A stretch of DNA of 51,765 nucleotides, from contig CBINGZ010000042.1 of NCBI GenBank assembly GCA_966250335.1, positions 1 through 51,765 of the forward strand, read 5' to 3'. Origin of the DNA: OLB7 sp966250335. GTDB taxonomy: Bacteria; Bacteroidota; Ignavibacteria; OLB7. The notes beneath the pieces were generated by a model. The model searched no databases. It was not told where the DNA came from and saw only the letters and a list, made by a program, of their open reading frames with translations. Position numbers and translations under genes: made by a program. The first letter of the stretch is position 1; each line of letters opens with the position of its first letter. Below are positions 7,871 to 16,373 of the stretch, in pieces.

Positions 7871-10687
7871 GTGAGCACGCATCATCCTGCCGAGGTTCGT
7901 GTGATCGTCTCCTGCCCGTTTCCGGAGAACCGATCGGAGCGCGAGCTTCTTCCGGGGCGTATACGTTCGACTGTTGCGCGGAAATACTCGATGCGCGGAT
8001 GCCGCGTGATCGATATAGATCTGAGGAGCGAGATCGCCGAGGGGGCGCGTATCGTCGATGATATCGTGACGAGCCTCTCGCTCACGGCGCTCGTCGTCGT
8101 ACTTGGATCGGACTGCGATTGGATCGACGACGCTCCGGCCGCCGTGGAGGCGACGGTTCCCGATCCCCGTCCGGGGGGCGCGGCGGACCTCCGTCTGAGT
8201 CTCGTGGAACTGGCCGCGCTCGAACGTCTCGTGACCCATCCGCTGATCGGCAGCCGCTGCGTCCTCTATGCGCCGGCTCGCGGGACCGTCGGCCGGCACG
8301 CGCGCATCCGGGAGCTGGCCGAGACGGTTGCGTCGCTGGGGGGGACCTTCCGGCCCGATCACCATGATATCGACGACCTTGCCTCCCGGGTCGAAAACGA
8401 TCTGGGGGCGATCCTCGATCGACTCGTTCCGGACGATGCGGTTGCCGGAATGCTCGCGGCCGAGCGCCGTTCACAGGAAGAGTTCGGCCGGACCCGGCGG
8501 CGGGTCTATGTGGAGATGCCGGAGTATCTCGATCGGCTCGACCGTCATGCCGGCGGCGACGGGCCGCCGCTGGTCGTCACGGGGGAATCGGGGGCCGGCA
8601 AGAGCGCGCTTCTGGCATGGTGGGCCGATCGTTTCGGCCGCCAGCATCCCGACAGGTTCCTGCTGATCCATCACGTCGGCGTCACGGCCGCGGCGGGGGA
8701 TCATCATGCGTTTCTCTACCGCCTCTTTTATGAGATCCGCGAGCGGTATCGTATCGATGACCCGGTTCCCACGTCCCCAGCCGAGCTGGAGTCGGCGCTT
8801 CCCCTCTGGCTCGGTCACGTTCAGCGTGAACGGCTGATTCTGGTGATCGACGCGATCAATCAGTTCGATGCGCCGTCGGAGACCCCGGCCTGGCTTCCCG
8901 ACCATCTGCCGCCGAATGTTCGTCTCGTGGTCTCGTCGGCGCCGGGGGAGCTCACCGACCGGCTTGCCGGACGGGGCTGGGAGACTCTTGGGGTGGAACC
9001 GCTCGGCCGCCGGGAACGGCGGGAGATGACGCGTCGATTTCTCGAAGTCTTCGGCCACGGCATGGGGGAGGGGCGGTTCGGCCGCGTATCGGATCATGCG
9101 TCGAGCGCCAATCCGCTTGTGCTCCGCACGCGGCTGGAGGAGCTGAGCCGGGCCGCCGAAGGGGGGGAACTGAACGAGCGAATCGAGTACTTCCTCGGCG
9201 CGGATGATCTCGATAACCTCTTCGACCGTGTTCTGGCCGCAATGGAGCGGGAACATCGCGCCGGGCTTGTCTGCGAGACCCTGACGCTGATCGCGGCCTC
9301 GCGCTCCGGTCTGGCGGTCGCGGAACTGGCGGAGATCATCGATATCGATCGTGGTGAGGTCGAGCGGCTTGTCCGTACGCTTCAATTCCATCTGATGAGC
9401 CGGGAAGGGAAGCTCGGGCTTGGTCACGACCATCTGCGTCGGGCGATCGCCGCACGCTACACGGGGCATCAGGCCCTGGAAGGTGAGGAACCGCACACCA
9501 GACTGGCGCGATATTTCGGCAGGTTGCCGTACGGGCCGCGCCGTGCCGAGGAGGAGCCGTGGCAGCTTATGAAAGCCTCGGCAGGCGATGCTCTTGGGGC
9601 GTGCCTTGCCGATCTCGACATGTTCCGGCTCCTCTACAGCGAGCGGGCGCCGCATCAGTTGATCGGCTACTGGCTTGCGGTCGGCGACGGCGCCGATCCG
9701 GGATCGGCGTACCTGGCGAGCCTCGATGCATGGCGGCCGCGCAACGACGCGGAGCTTGCCGCGACGCTCGATCAGGTCGGCGCGTTTCTTGCGGACTTCG
9801 GCATCTACGGGGCGGCTGAGACAATCTGCCGTCGTGCAGTAGACCTTCACGGCCGTCTGGAGACGGAACGGCACGGTCGTATATCGAGCCTCGATACACT
9901 GGCGACGCTTCTCTATCGAACGGGGCGATTCGATGAAGCGATCGCAATCGCGACCAGATCGGTGGTGTCGAGCGTCGTCGCGCTCGGGCCCGACCATATC
10001 GATGTCGCAAGGGGGCTGGTCAGCCTCGGCGCGCTCTATTTCACGGCGAAGCTCCCGAAAGCGGCATCGGAGCGATTCCTGGAAGCCGTGAGAATCTGCG
10101 AGGGACTGGGGGAGTCGGCGCTGCCGGTGCTTGCCAAGGCGGTCAACAACCTTGGCGCGCTGCGGCAGTCGGCCGGGGAGCCGGAGCGGGCGATCGCACA
10201 TTTCGAGCATGCCTGCCGGCTCAATGAACGAGTGTATGGGCCGGATCATCCGGAGGTCGCGTCGAACCTGACCAATCTTGCGTTTGCCATGGAACGTTCC
10301 GGCGATATAGATCGTGCCGAGACCCTCTACCGGCGCGCTCTCGATATCAACGAACGCCTTCTCGGCCCCGCACATCCGGAACTGGCCGTGCTTCTGACGA
10401 ATCTCGGTTCGCTTCTTCGTGTCCGGGAGAATTTCGAGGCGGCCGAGCCGTTGTACCGGCGCGCGCTGGCCCTTCGAGATCGCGCGCTCGACTCTTCCAG
10501 TGAAGAACTGGTGAACAGCCTGATCCGGCTCGGTTCCCTTTTGCGGCAGCGGGGCAAGTTGAGCGAAGCGATCGATATCTTCGAGCGGGCGTTGCCGGGC
10601 GCCGTACAATTATATGGCGAAGCGTATCCCGTCCCCACCATCCGCAGTCGACTGGAAGAGATGAGAGGGGAGGGTGAGAAGAGCTGA
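7871..10687 (+). CDS. STAND NTPase with DUF4062-like N-terminus and TPR repeats (nephrocystin-3-like)
   Basis: This protein has about 938 residues. Residues 8-90 resemble the DUF4062/TIR-like module that heads nephrocystin-3-type proteins (strand VRVIVSCPF, an ERELLPGRI region, then CRVIDIDLR and ALVVVLGSDCDWI). An NTPase core follows, with Walker A GESGAGKSALL near residue 237, Walker B LILVIDAINQF near 322, and the ANPLVLRTRLEEL segment of STAND proteins. The C-terminal 300 residues carry kinesin-light-chain-like TPRs (ERAIAHFEHACRLNERVYG, LYRRALDINERLLGPAHPEL). STAND proteins are ligand-activated switches, and several bacterial ones act in phage defence, but no effector nuclease is fused here. 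The start is taken at GTG 7871 because GGAG lies 10 bases upstream. ATG 7850 is in frame but has no such site. Confidence 0.75.
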   Translation: MSTHHPAEVRVIVSCPFPENRSERELLPGRIRSTVARKYSMRGCRVIDIDLRSEIAEGARIVDDIVTSLSLTALVVVLGSDCDWIDDAPAAVEATVPDPRPGGAADLRLSLVELAALERLVTHPLIGSRCVLYAPARGTVGRHARIRELAETVASLGGTFRPDHHDIDDLASRVENDLGAILDRLVPDDAVAGMLAAERRSQEEFGRTRRRVYVEMPEYLDRLDRHAGGDGPPLVVTGESGAGKSALLAWWADRFGRQHPDRFLLIHHVGVTAAAGDHHAFLYRLFYEIRERYRIDDPVPTSPAELESALPLWLGHVQRERLILVIDAINQFDAPSETPAWLPDHLPPNVRLVVSSAPGELTDRLAGRGWETLGVEPLGRRERREMTRRFLEVFGHGMGEGRFGRVSDHASSANPLVLRTRLEELSRAAEGGELNERIEYFLGADDLDNLFDRVLAAMEREHRAGLVCETLTLIAASRSGLAVAELAEIIDIDRGEVERLVRTLQFHLMSREGKLGLGHDHLRRAIAARYTGHQALEGEEPHTRLARYFGRLPYGPRRAEEEPWQLMKASAGDALGACLADLDMFRLLYSERAPHQLIGYWLAVGDGADPGSAYLASLDAWRPRNDAELAATLDQVGAFLADFGIYGAAETICRRAVDLHGRLETERHGRISSLDTLATLLYRTGRFDEAIAIATRSVVSSVVALGPDHIDVARGLVSLGALYFTAKLPKAASERFLEAVRICEGLGESALPVLAKAVNNLGALRQSAGEPERAIAHFEHACRLNERVYGPDHPEVASNLTNLAFAMERSGDIDRAETLYRRALDINERLLGPAHPELAVLLTNLGSLLRVRENFEAAEPLYRRALALRDRALDSSSEELVNSLIRLGSLLRQRGKLSEAIDIFERALPGAVQLYGEAYPVPTIRSRLEEMRGEGEKS

Positions 10688-10706
10688 TCGCGATACTTCA
10701 TGAGGA

Positions 10707-11180
10707 TCATCGGAGATGATGAATAAATCCGAGATCGGCCTGCAGAACGATCGTGATGAATATTACCTGTTCCGGTACATGGGTGTTCGATGTATATGCG
10801 ATTACCGCATACCTGATGACTCTGCACTGGTTGACCTGGTTGGCCGCATCGATCTGGGGAGCCGTCACAAGTGTCGGGAAACTGTTCGGGTACGCAACGG
10901 CGACGGTACAGGGCTGGGGAAGTAAGCTCCTGTTCAGGGGGACCTTCATAAAACTGCGCTGCAGATCCGGGCTCTGGTTCGTGTTCCGTTCATCAAGAGA
11001 CTGGCCGTTGACGGAAAGCCGCACCGATGTCTGCAGCGAACCGTAAAATTCGACCGAAACGATACCGTAGAATTCACGCGGCAGGTCGAAGGAATAAGGG
11101 AAGTCGGTACCCATGACAGGTTCCTCTGCCGGAACTTCGGGCGATTGCGTGTCGGCGGCGGATGTGATCGAGCTGCTCAT
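10707..11180 (-). CDS. Small hypothetical protein, beta-rich, no signal peptide
   Basis: The protein has about 157 residues if it starts at ATG 11180. The frame is open further upstream and no clear ribosome binding site decides the start. After an acidic, Ser/Pro-rich N-terminus come alternating hydrophobic stretches (FYGIVSVEFYGSLQTSVRLSV, split by turns, and AVIAYTSNTHVPEQVIFITIVL) that predict beta strands. Only two cysteines are present. I do not recognise a family. It lies downstream of the beta-trefoil gene on the same strand, separated by a good terminator, and converges on the STAND NTPase gene with a 19-base gap. Whether it belongs with the peptide locus to its right is unknown. Confidence 0.45.
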   Translation of the reverse strand: MSSSITSAADTQSPEVPAEEPVMGTDFPYSFDLPREFYGIVSVEFYGSLQTSVRLSVNGQSLDERNTNQSPDLQRSFMKVPLNRSLLPQPCTVAVAYPNSFPTLVTAPQIDAANQVNQCRVIRYAVIAYTSNTHVPEQVIFITIVLQADLGFIHHLR

Positions 11181-11267
11181 ATCGTGTATTGATGTTGATG
11201 TGAGATGAACCGTTGAACGTCGCAATTCCGGCCGGACGATGATCCGGCGCGCTCCGGACGTCGGGGA

Positions 11268-11298
11268 AAACAGCGCGGAGCCCGGCTCCGCGCTGTTT
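11268..11298 (-). terminator. Intrinsic terminator of the beta-trefoil gene
   Basis: AAACAGCGCGGAG and CTCCGCGCTGTTT form a 13-bp perfect stem with a 5-base loop. Read on the minus strand the stem ends in a run of four T, as in a rho-independent terminator. It lies 18 bases past the stop codon at 11316. Confidence 0.8.
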
Positions 11299-11315
11299 CG
11301 GTACGTTCGAGTCCT

Positions 11316-11783
11316 TTACGGCAGGAAAATGATATCCCACTGTGCCCAGGGCGCGTCGTTCGGATCGGCGACATGCACCATCACGTTGTCGGGATAGGCC
11401 CCGCCCGGAACGCATTCGTTGCATCGTGCCGCGTACTTTCCGCTGTCGGCCTTCAGGGTATATTTCCCGTTGCCCAGCTGTGCGATCTCCCACTGTGCCC
11501 AGGGGGATGAATTCACATCGGTGACATGGACGAAGACGCTGTCGGGATAGGCCCCGCCGGGAATGCAGTTGTTGCATCGGGCCATGTACTTTCCATTGTC
11601 TCCCTTGAGAGCATACTTGCCGTTGTCCAGATGCTGGAGCTCCCACTGCGCCCACGGAGATCCCGCCAGATCCGCGACATGGACGAAGACGCTGTCGGGA
11701 TAGGCTCCGTCGGGAATGCAGCTGTTGCATCGTGCTGCGTACTTTCCGCTGTCCGCTCTCAGAGCGATCTTGATACCGGCCAT
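11316..11783 (-). CDS. Three-repeat beta-trefoil (fascin/lectin-like) protein with CxxC motifs
   Basis: This 155-residue protein is built of three nearly identical repeats of about 50 residues. Each contains (I/Y)ALxADxGKYxARCNxC(I/V)P, then GAYPDxVxVHV and SPWAQWE. Three such repeats with a GKY turn and a WAQW strand fit a beta-trefoil of the fascin/FRG1-like or lectin type. Each repeat carries one CxxC pair (ARCNSC, ARCNNC, ARCNEC), a conserved feature for which I know no role. There is no signal peptide. The start is ATG 11783, preceded by GGAGG at 6 bases. A frame extending upstream of it is not needed. The function may be carbohydrate or protein binding, and this is inferred from fold only. 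Confidence 0.65.
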   Translation of the reverse strand: MAGIKIALRADSGKYAARCNSCIPDGAYPDSVFVHVADLAGSPWAQWELQHLDNGKYALKGDNGKYMARCNNCIPGGAYPDSVFVHVTDVNSSPWAQWEIAQLGNGKYTLKADSGKYAARCNECVPGGAYPDNVMVHVADPNDAPWAQWDIIFLP

Positions 11784-12132
11784 GAATACCTCCTCAGAAA
11801 TGTAGTGTGCCTCGGCACATGTATGTTGCACTGCCTGTCGCAGTGATTATGATTCGTAGTCGTACTGCGATCCGTTCGATTTCCCGCTGCAAATATGCCG
11901 GGCATCATATCGGAGGAGGTTACTTAGAAAGTACCTAGATGCCTTGCCGCCCGGTATTCTTCATCCCGACCGGTTGCTTCCGGCGGCTTCGGTTCGTACC
12001 TTCACGATATGTTTCGGAGGGGGGTACGGGAGCCACATCTCTTCTCAACGGATATAGTCGATAGTGGGTCGAGGCGGGTTCGGTGAGGCGTGCCGGGAGA
12101 CCGGGACGACCGGCGGCAACCAATGTCATGGT
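11784..12132. other. Divergent intergenic region with a candidate plus-strand promoter
   Basis: The region separates the beta-trefoil gene (minus) from the regulator gene (plus). A hairpin CACTGC-ctgtc-GCAGTG lies at 11829-11845. TTG at 11974-11976 and TACCTTCA at 11997-12004, 20 bases apart, give a weak version of the TTG-N20-TACCTTTG promoter seen upstream of the first precursor gene. No small gene with a ribosome binding site was found. Confidence 0.35.
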
Positions 12133-13836
12133 ATGGCAATGTCCAGCGAAGTGGTCGACATGAATCGCGGTCGGATCGATTCGATCGAGCGGAAGCTCCG
12201 ACATGCCCATAACGGCTCAGGTCGGATAGCGGTGCTGCGGGAGCTTGCCGCCGACGGCATACGCGATCCGGAGTACGTGCTGCGGGTTGCGGGGGAAGGA
12301 TATCATGAAGCGACCAAGGCGCGTGAGTTCGACGCCGCGGCCGAGTTCCTGCATCTGCGGGGGGTGGCCCAGTACGGCTTATCGAACTACGATGCGGCGA
12401 TCCGTGACCTCTCGGAGTCGTTTGCCCTGGCGCACGATCTGGAACTGCACGAACCGGCTGCACGAACGGCGCTGGCGCTCGGCAGATCGTATGCCGATCT
12501 GGGCGACCATCGGAACGCGATCGACCGCTTTGCCGCCGTGCTCGACCTCTGCGGCCGTCACGACATGCCGGGCATCAGGGCCGATGCGCTGGAATCGCTC
12601 GGCGGACTCCGCACGAACCTCGGCGAGTACGCGAAGGCCCTCGGCCACTACTTTGAATCTCTTGCCGTACGGGAGGCTGGGGCCGATGCCGGCGGAGCCG
12701 GTCGGGTCCTGATGGCGATCGGTGTCGTCGATACGCTTACCGGCAATCTCGGCTCCGCGTTCGACCGCTTTACGGCGGCTCTCGGTTCATTCCGCGGTAG
12801 CGGTGACCGCTACCGCGAGGTGACCGCCCTCATGCATCTGGGGCAGCTCCATTTCGACCGGGGGGAGCTTGTCGCCGCCCTCGACCGCTCGCTCACTTCC
12901 ATCGCCATCTACGAATCGCTCGGCGACCGGCTCAACCTTGCGCGGGCGCTCTCCATGGTCGGCGGAATTCATGAGCGGAGCGGAAGGATGGATGAGGCGC
13001 TCGACGCGCAGATGAAGGCGTACGAGCTTCTCTCTCCCGGCGAGGAGGACGGCCTTGCCCTTGAGCTTCTTCTGGCGATCGGCAGATTGAACGCTGCCGG
13101 TGGAGCCCTGCAGGAGGCGATGTTCGTCTTCAAGCAGGCGCTCGGCATGGCTCGCGATCGGGACGATCCCCGCATGCAGTACGAGTTCCATCGTGCCATC
13201 TCCGATGTCTATGAAAAGCTGGAACGCCCGGCCAAGGCGCTGGAGCACTTCAAGCGGTACACGGCGTTGCGGGAGAGCATGATCGGGCTGGAACGGCAGA
13301 AGGAAATGGCCGAACAGGTAGTGCGATATGAGCTTGAGCGGGCGGAGCGCGAGCGGGAGATCTATCGTCTCAGGGTACAACACCTCGAGACCGAAGTCCG
13401 GCTGAAGCAGAACGAACTGACGGCGCTGGCGCTCAATCTGGTGCAGAAGAAGGAACTGCTCGAGGAGCTGGAATCGAACGTCGAAAGCCTGCGACGGGCC
13501 GGCGCGCCGCAGGGGGGGAGCGGGCAGGTCGATGTGGATCATATCCTCCGGCAGATCCGCTCGAACAAAAGCTCCGACGGCGAATGGAAGGCGTTCGAAC
13601 AGCAGCTCGACAACCTCCATCAGGATTTCATCCGTCGCCTCTCCGAACGATATACCACGCTGACGCCGGCCGAACTGAAAGTCTGTTCGCTTACCAGGCT
13701 CGACCTTCAGGCGAAGGATATCGCCAACCTCCTCTTCGCGTCGGTGCGGACGATCCATGCGCACAAGTACAACATCCGCCGGAAACTCACCCTTCCCTCC
13801 GACGTGAGCCTGACGACCTTCCTGGTGGGAGTATGA
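12133..13836 (+). CDS. TPR regulator with coiled coil and LuxR-type HTH
   Basis: This protein of about 567 residues has tetratricopeptide repeats over residues 40-390 (FDAAAEFLHLRGVAQYG, DHRNAIDRFAAVLDL, RMDEALDAQMKAYELL). A charged coiled coil follows (ELERAEREREIYRLRVQHL), then a C-terminal helix-turn-helix (LTPAELKVCSLTRLDLQAKD followed by IANLLFASVRTIHAHKYNIR) of the LuxR/GerE type. This architecture is common among Bacteroidota cytoplasmic regulators. TPRs probably sense a partner protein or peptide. It is the last gene before the giant peptide precursors and on the same strand, so it is a good candidate pathway regulator. The start is uncertain. ATGs at 12133, 12139 and 12160 are all possible and none has a strong ribosome binding site. 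Confidence 0.75.
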   Translation: MAMSSEVVDMNRGRIDSIERKLRHAHNGSGRIAVLRELAADGIRDPEYVLRVAGEGYHEATKAREFDAAAEFLHLRGVAQYGLSNYDAAIRDLSESFALAHDLELHEPAARTALALGRSYADLGDHRNAIDRFAAVLDLCGRHDMPGIRADALESLGGLRTNLGEYAKALGHYFESLAVREAGADAGGAGRVLMAIGVVDTLTGNLGSAFDRFTAALGSFRGSGDRYREVTALMHLGQLHFDRGELVAALDRSLTSIAIYESLGDRLNLARALSMVGGIHERSGRMDEALDAQMKAYELLSPGEEDGLALELLLAIGRLNAAGGALQEAMFVFKQALGMARDRDDPRMQYEFHRAISDVYEKLERPAKALEHFKRYTALRESMIGLERQKEMAEQVVRYELERAEREREIYRLRVQHLETEVRLKQNELTALALNLVQKKELLEELESNVESLRRAGAPQGGSGQVDVDHILRQIRSNKSSDGEWKAFEQQLDNLHQDFIRRLSERYTTLTPAELKVCSLTRLDLQAKDIANLLFASVRTIHAHKYNIRRKLTLPSDVSLTTFLVGV

Positions 13837-14542
13837 TCGGTCCTGACCGGGGCATCTCCTGCAATTGTATCGCTATTGTGAAAACTTGACTTGTTCCGAT
13901 GTAATAATACTCTTACCTTTGTATCGTATTCTAACATCCCGAGCGGGAGGAAATGCCCGAAATTCTCGTGCAAAGCACCATTCCTTCCGATAGGGTCATC
14001 CCGCGGCATCGGATTGGGCCTGAAAACCCATGTCACTTCTTGGCGTGAAGTGATGTTTCCGCGCCGCCTGAAGCGATGTAGGTTGCCGTGACCGCTGGAG
14101 CCGGCCTGTGTACTGCGTTGATAGGTGATCAACGGCCATTCTGACCGAACTTCTGATACTCAACCGCGCCGTCATCCATTGCCACGCCTGATGCTCGATC
14201 GATTCGCTCACCCCGGAGAGGGGTAGGCCGTACACTGCCTGCTCCGAATCGTTCCCTTGTCTCATCGGCCGAGGGGCACCGTCGGTTTGCCCTGAAGGTC
14301 GGGGCGGCTCCATGCCTGCCCTTGACCCTCGACGGTCGATGTCCACTATATATATCGCGCCGGATTATCACGCGGAGTAACGTAGAGAGGCTTATCATAA
14401 CCCGATGCGGTGTCGATCCGCCCCCACCTTGACGTATGATTCCATCCTCCCATCGTAACGCGGTCACTACGGCTCGCGCGGCGCAGATGTGTCGTGCGGG
14501 TTATCAATCAATACACTCTCGCATTCATTCAGGAGAAGGCCC
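13837..14542 (+). other. 706-base region upstream of the first precursor gene
   Basis: No gene is supported here. It holds a good promoter candidate (13891-13921), a hairpin TCACTTC-ttggcgt-GAAGTGA (14033-14053) and a few AT-rich patches near 14345. If transcription starts near 13928, precursor 1 mRNA would have a 5' leader of about 615 bases, long enough for a structured regulatory RNA. No known riboswitch class was recognised. Confidence 0.4.
13891..13921 (+). promoter_or_regulatory. Bacteroidota-type promoter upstream of precursor 1
   Basis: TTG at 13891-13893 and TACCTTTG at 13914-13921 are separated by 20 bases and match the TTTG/TAnnTTTG consensus. The local sequence is AT-rich compared with its surroundings. 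It lies 55 bases past the stop of the TPR regulator, so the precursor genes can be transcribed independently of it. Confidence 0.5.
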
Positions 14543-16309
14543 ATGGCAGAAAAGAGCGGCGCAGCGAAACCGCCTGTCGGGTTCGTTGCGAACATTGTCA
14601 CCGATCCGGCGAATGTGCCGAACGTGGGGTTTGTCTTCGGCTATCCCGGCAGCTCGTCGGAGGAAAACACTCTCAGACTCTACACCAGACCTGATCTCGG
14701 CGAGTACTACGAGATCCCCAACGATGCTATAGTATATCGCGAAGATGCCCCGGCCGGGAGCGGACCGAGCGGCGGCGCCTTCATCTGGGTCAACAACGAC
14801 GTGGACCTGCTCCGTAAGTCACGCACCCATGCCGATGTAAAGTCCAAGTTCTTCTCCGGCGCTATTCAGGCGGATTATCTCGGGGGAGAAGTCGCTGGTC
14901 CCACGGGCGTGCAGGACTGCACGAGCGTGCCGATGAAGTGCGGCAACACCTTATGGAAGGGATGCCCGCCGGGCCCCACGGGTATCCTTAACTGCACCGC
15001 CGCCCCGCAGTATTGCGGCGACACACAGTGGCGCGACTGCACGGCCAAAGGATGTCCGCCGGGTCCGACAGGGATCCACCATTGCACGATGGCGCCTCCT
15101 CTCTGCGGCAACACGGCGTGGAAGGGCTGCGACGCGGGAGCTGCACAGGATGAGGGAGCCGTCGGCCCGACGGGAGTCCAGAACTGTACGTCGGCTCCAC
15201 AGTATTGCGGCAACACGGCATGGCAGGGTTGCATCATCGGCCAGACCGGCTGGCAGGGCTGCGGCGGTAATGAGGCCGGTGCTGCTGATCAGGGTCAGGT
15301 CGGCCCGACGGGAGTCCAGAACTGCACGTCGGCCCCGCAGTATTGCGGCAACACGGCATGGAAGGGATGCATGATCGGCCAGACCGGCTGGCTCGGTTGC
15401 GGCAACATGCTCGGCGCCCAGGCTCCGGGTCCGATCGGTCCGACGGGAGTTCAGCATTGCACGTCGGCCCCGCAGTATTGCGGCAACACGGCATGGAAGG
15501 GTTGTCCGATCGGCCAGACGGGGGTCCAGAACTGCACATCCGCTCCGCAGTATTGCGGCAACACCGCATGGAAAGGTTGTGTGATCGGTCCGACGGGCTG
15601 GCTCGGTTGCGGTGCTCCGGGCGCTGCGGCTCCGGGTCAGGTCGGCCCGACGGGAGTCCAGCACTGCACGGCAGCGCCGCAGTATTGCGGCAACACGGCA
15701 TGGCAGGGTTGCATCATCGGCCCGACGGGCTGGCAGGGCTGCGGCGGCAACGAGGCCGGTGCGGCCGATCAGGGCCGGGTCGGCCCGACGGGAGTTCAGC
15801 ACTGTACCGCCGCTCCGCAGTATTGCGGCAACACCGCGTGGCAGGGCTGCATGATCGGCCAGACGGGATGGCTCGGTTGCGGCGGCAATGAGGCCGGCGC
15901 GGCAGGCCAGGGCCCGATCGGCCCGACGGGAGTTCAGCATTGCACCGCCGCTCCGCAGTACTGCGGCAACACGGCATGGAAAGGTTGCGCGATCGGTCAA
16001 ACGGGCTGGCTGGGGTGCGGCAACGCGCCGGGCGCCGAAGCGCAGGGAATGGTCGGTCCGACGGGAGTGCAGCATTGCACGGCAGCACCTGAGTACTGCG
16101 GCAACACCGCATGGCAGGGGTGCATGATCGGTCAGACCGGTTGGCAGGGTTGCGGCAACGCACCGGGTGCCGAAGCCCAGGGAGCGGTTGGTCCGACGGG
16201 AGTCCAGCACTGCACGGCAGCGCCTCAGTATTGCGGTAACACCGCATGGCAGGGCTGCATCGTCGGCCCGACGGGCTGGCAGGGCTGCGGCACCGGCGGC
16301 CAGTCGTAA
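14543..16309 (+). CDS. Giant multi-core lanthipeptide-type precursor 1
   Basis: This 588-residue protein starts at ATG 14543 with AGGAG 7 bases upstream. Residues 1-118 have no cysteine and look like a leader (VGFVFGYPGSSSEEN, RLYTRPDLGEYYEIPNDAIV, then a charged helix). From residue 119 there are twelve tandem modules, each beginning GPTGVQ(H/N)CT(A/S)AP and continuing QYCGNTAW(Q/K)GC, most followed by I(I/M)G(P/Q)TGW(Q/L)GCG and a GNEAGAA or NAPGAEA spacer. A full module has four Cys and at least four Thr. Each Cys follows a Thr by four or five residues (TGVQHC, TAAPQYC, TAWQGC, TGWQGC). I count about 45 cysteines. There is no secretion signal. The lanKYX-like genes just downstream suggest Thr dehydration and methyllanthionine formation. 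Modification is inferred. A structural Cys-rich repeat protein is the alternative. Confidence 0.75.
   Translation: MAEKSGAAKPPVGFVANIVTDPANVPNVGFVFGYPGSSSEENTLRLYTRPDLGEYYEIPNDAIVYREDAPAGSGPSGGAFIWVNNDVDLLRKSRTHADVKSKFFSGAIQADYLGGEVAGPTGVQDCTSVPMKCGNTLWKGCPPGPTGILNCTAAPQYCGDTQWRDCTAKGCPPGPTGIHHCTMAPPLCGNTAWKGCDAGAAQDEGAVGPTGVQNCTSAPQYCGNTAWQGCIIGQTGWQGCGGNEAGAADQGQVGPTGVQNCTSAPQYCGNTAWKGCMIGQTGWLGCGNMLGAQAPGPIGPTGVQHCTSAPQYCGNTAWKGCPIGQTGVQNCTSAPQYCGNTAWKGCVIGPTGWLGCGAPGAAAPGQVGPTGVQHCTAAPQYCGNTAWQGCIIGPTGWQGCGGNEAGAADQGRVGPTGVQHCTAAPQYCGNTAWQGCMIGQTGWLGCGGNEAGAAGQGPIGPTGVQHCTAAPQYCGNTAWKGCAIGQTGWLGCGNAPGAEAQGMVGPTGVQHCTAAPEYCGNTAWQGCMIGQTGWQGCGNAPGAEAQGAVGPTGVQHCTAAPQYCGNTAWQGCIVGPTGWQGCGTGGQS
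14897..16306 (+). repeat. Twelve-module tandem repeat inside precursor 1
   Basis: Modules of 25-46 codons are repeated head to tail. The first three are the most divergent (PMKC, GDTQWRDC and APPLC variants). The last nine are nearly identical, with two alternating spacers (GGNEAGAA- and GNAPGAEA-type). Modules 1, 3 and 6 lack the fourth TGWxGC ring unit. High identity at the 3' side and decay at the 5' side suggest expansion by unequal recombination. Confidence 0.9.
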
Positions 16310-16333
16310 GGGGGGACCTACGGGAATCGAGAA

Positions 16334-16373
16334 CTGCCGCGCCGTATTGTCGCAGGACGATACGGCGCGGCAG
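16334..16373 (+). terminator. Perfect stem-loop between the two precursors, made from a decayed repeat
   Basis: CTGCCGCGCCGTAT (16334-16347) and its exact reverse complement (16360-16373) form a 14-bp stem with a 12-base loop, 25 bases past the precursor 1 stop. No U-run follows. The stretch 16311-16380, read from 16311, gives GGPTGIENCRAVLSQ then DDTARQGY, a clear relic of the precursor module shifted by one frame relative to precursor 1. The relic has become a palindrome that may terminate or attenuate transcription or protect mRNA ends. Confidence 0.6.

Noticed and set aside
8471..10609. 712-residue minus-strand open frame inside the STAND NTPase gene
   Set aside because: No recognisable motifs, while the plus strand has Walker motifs and TPRs along the same span.
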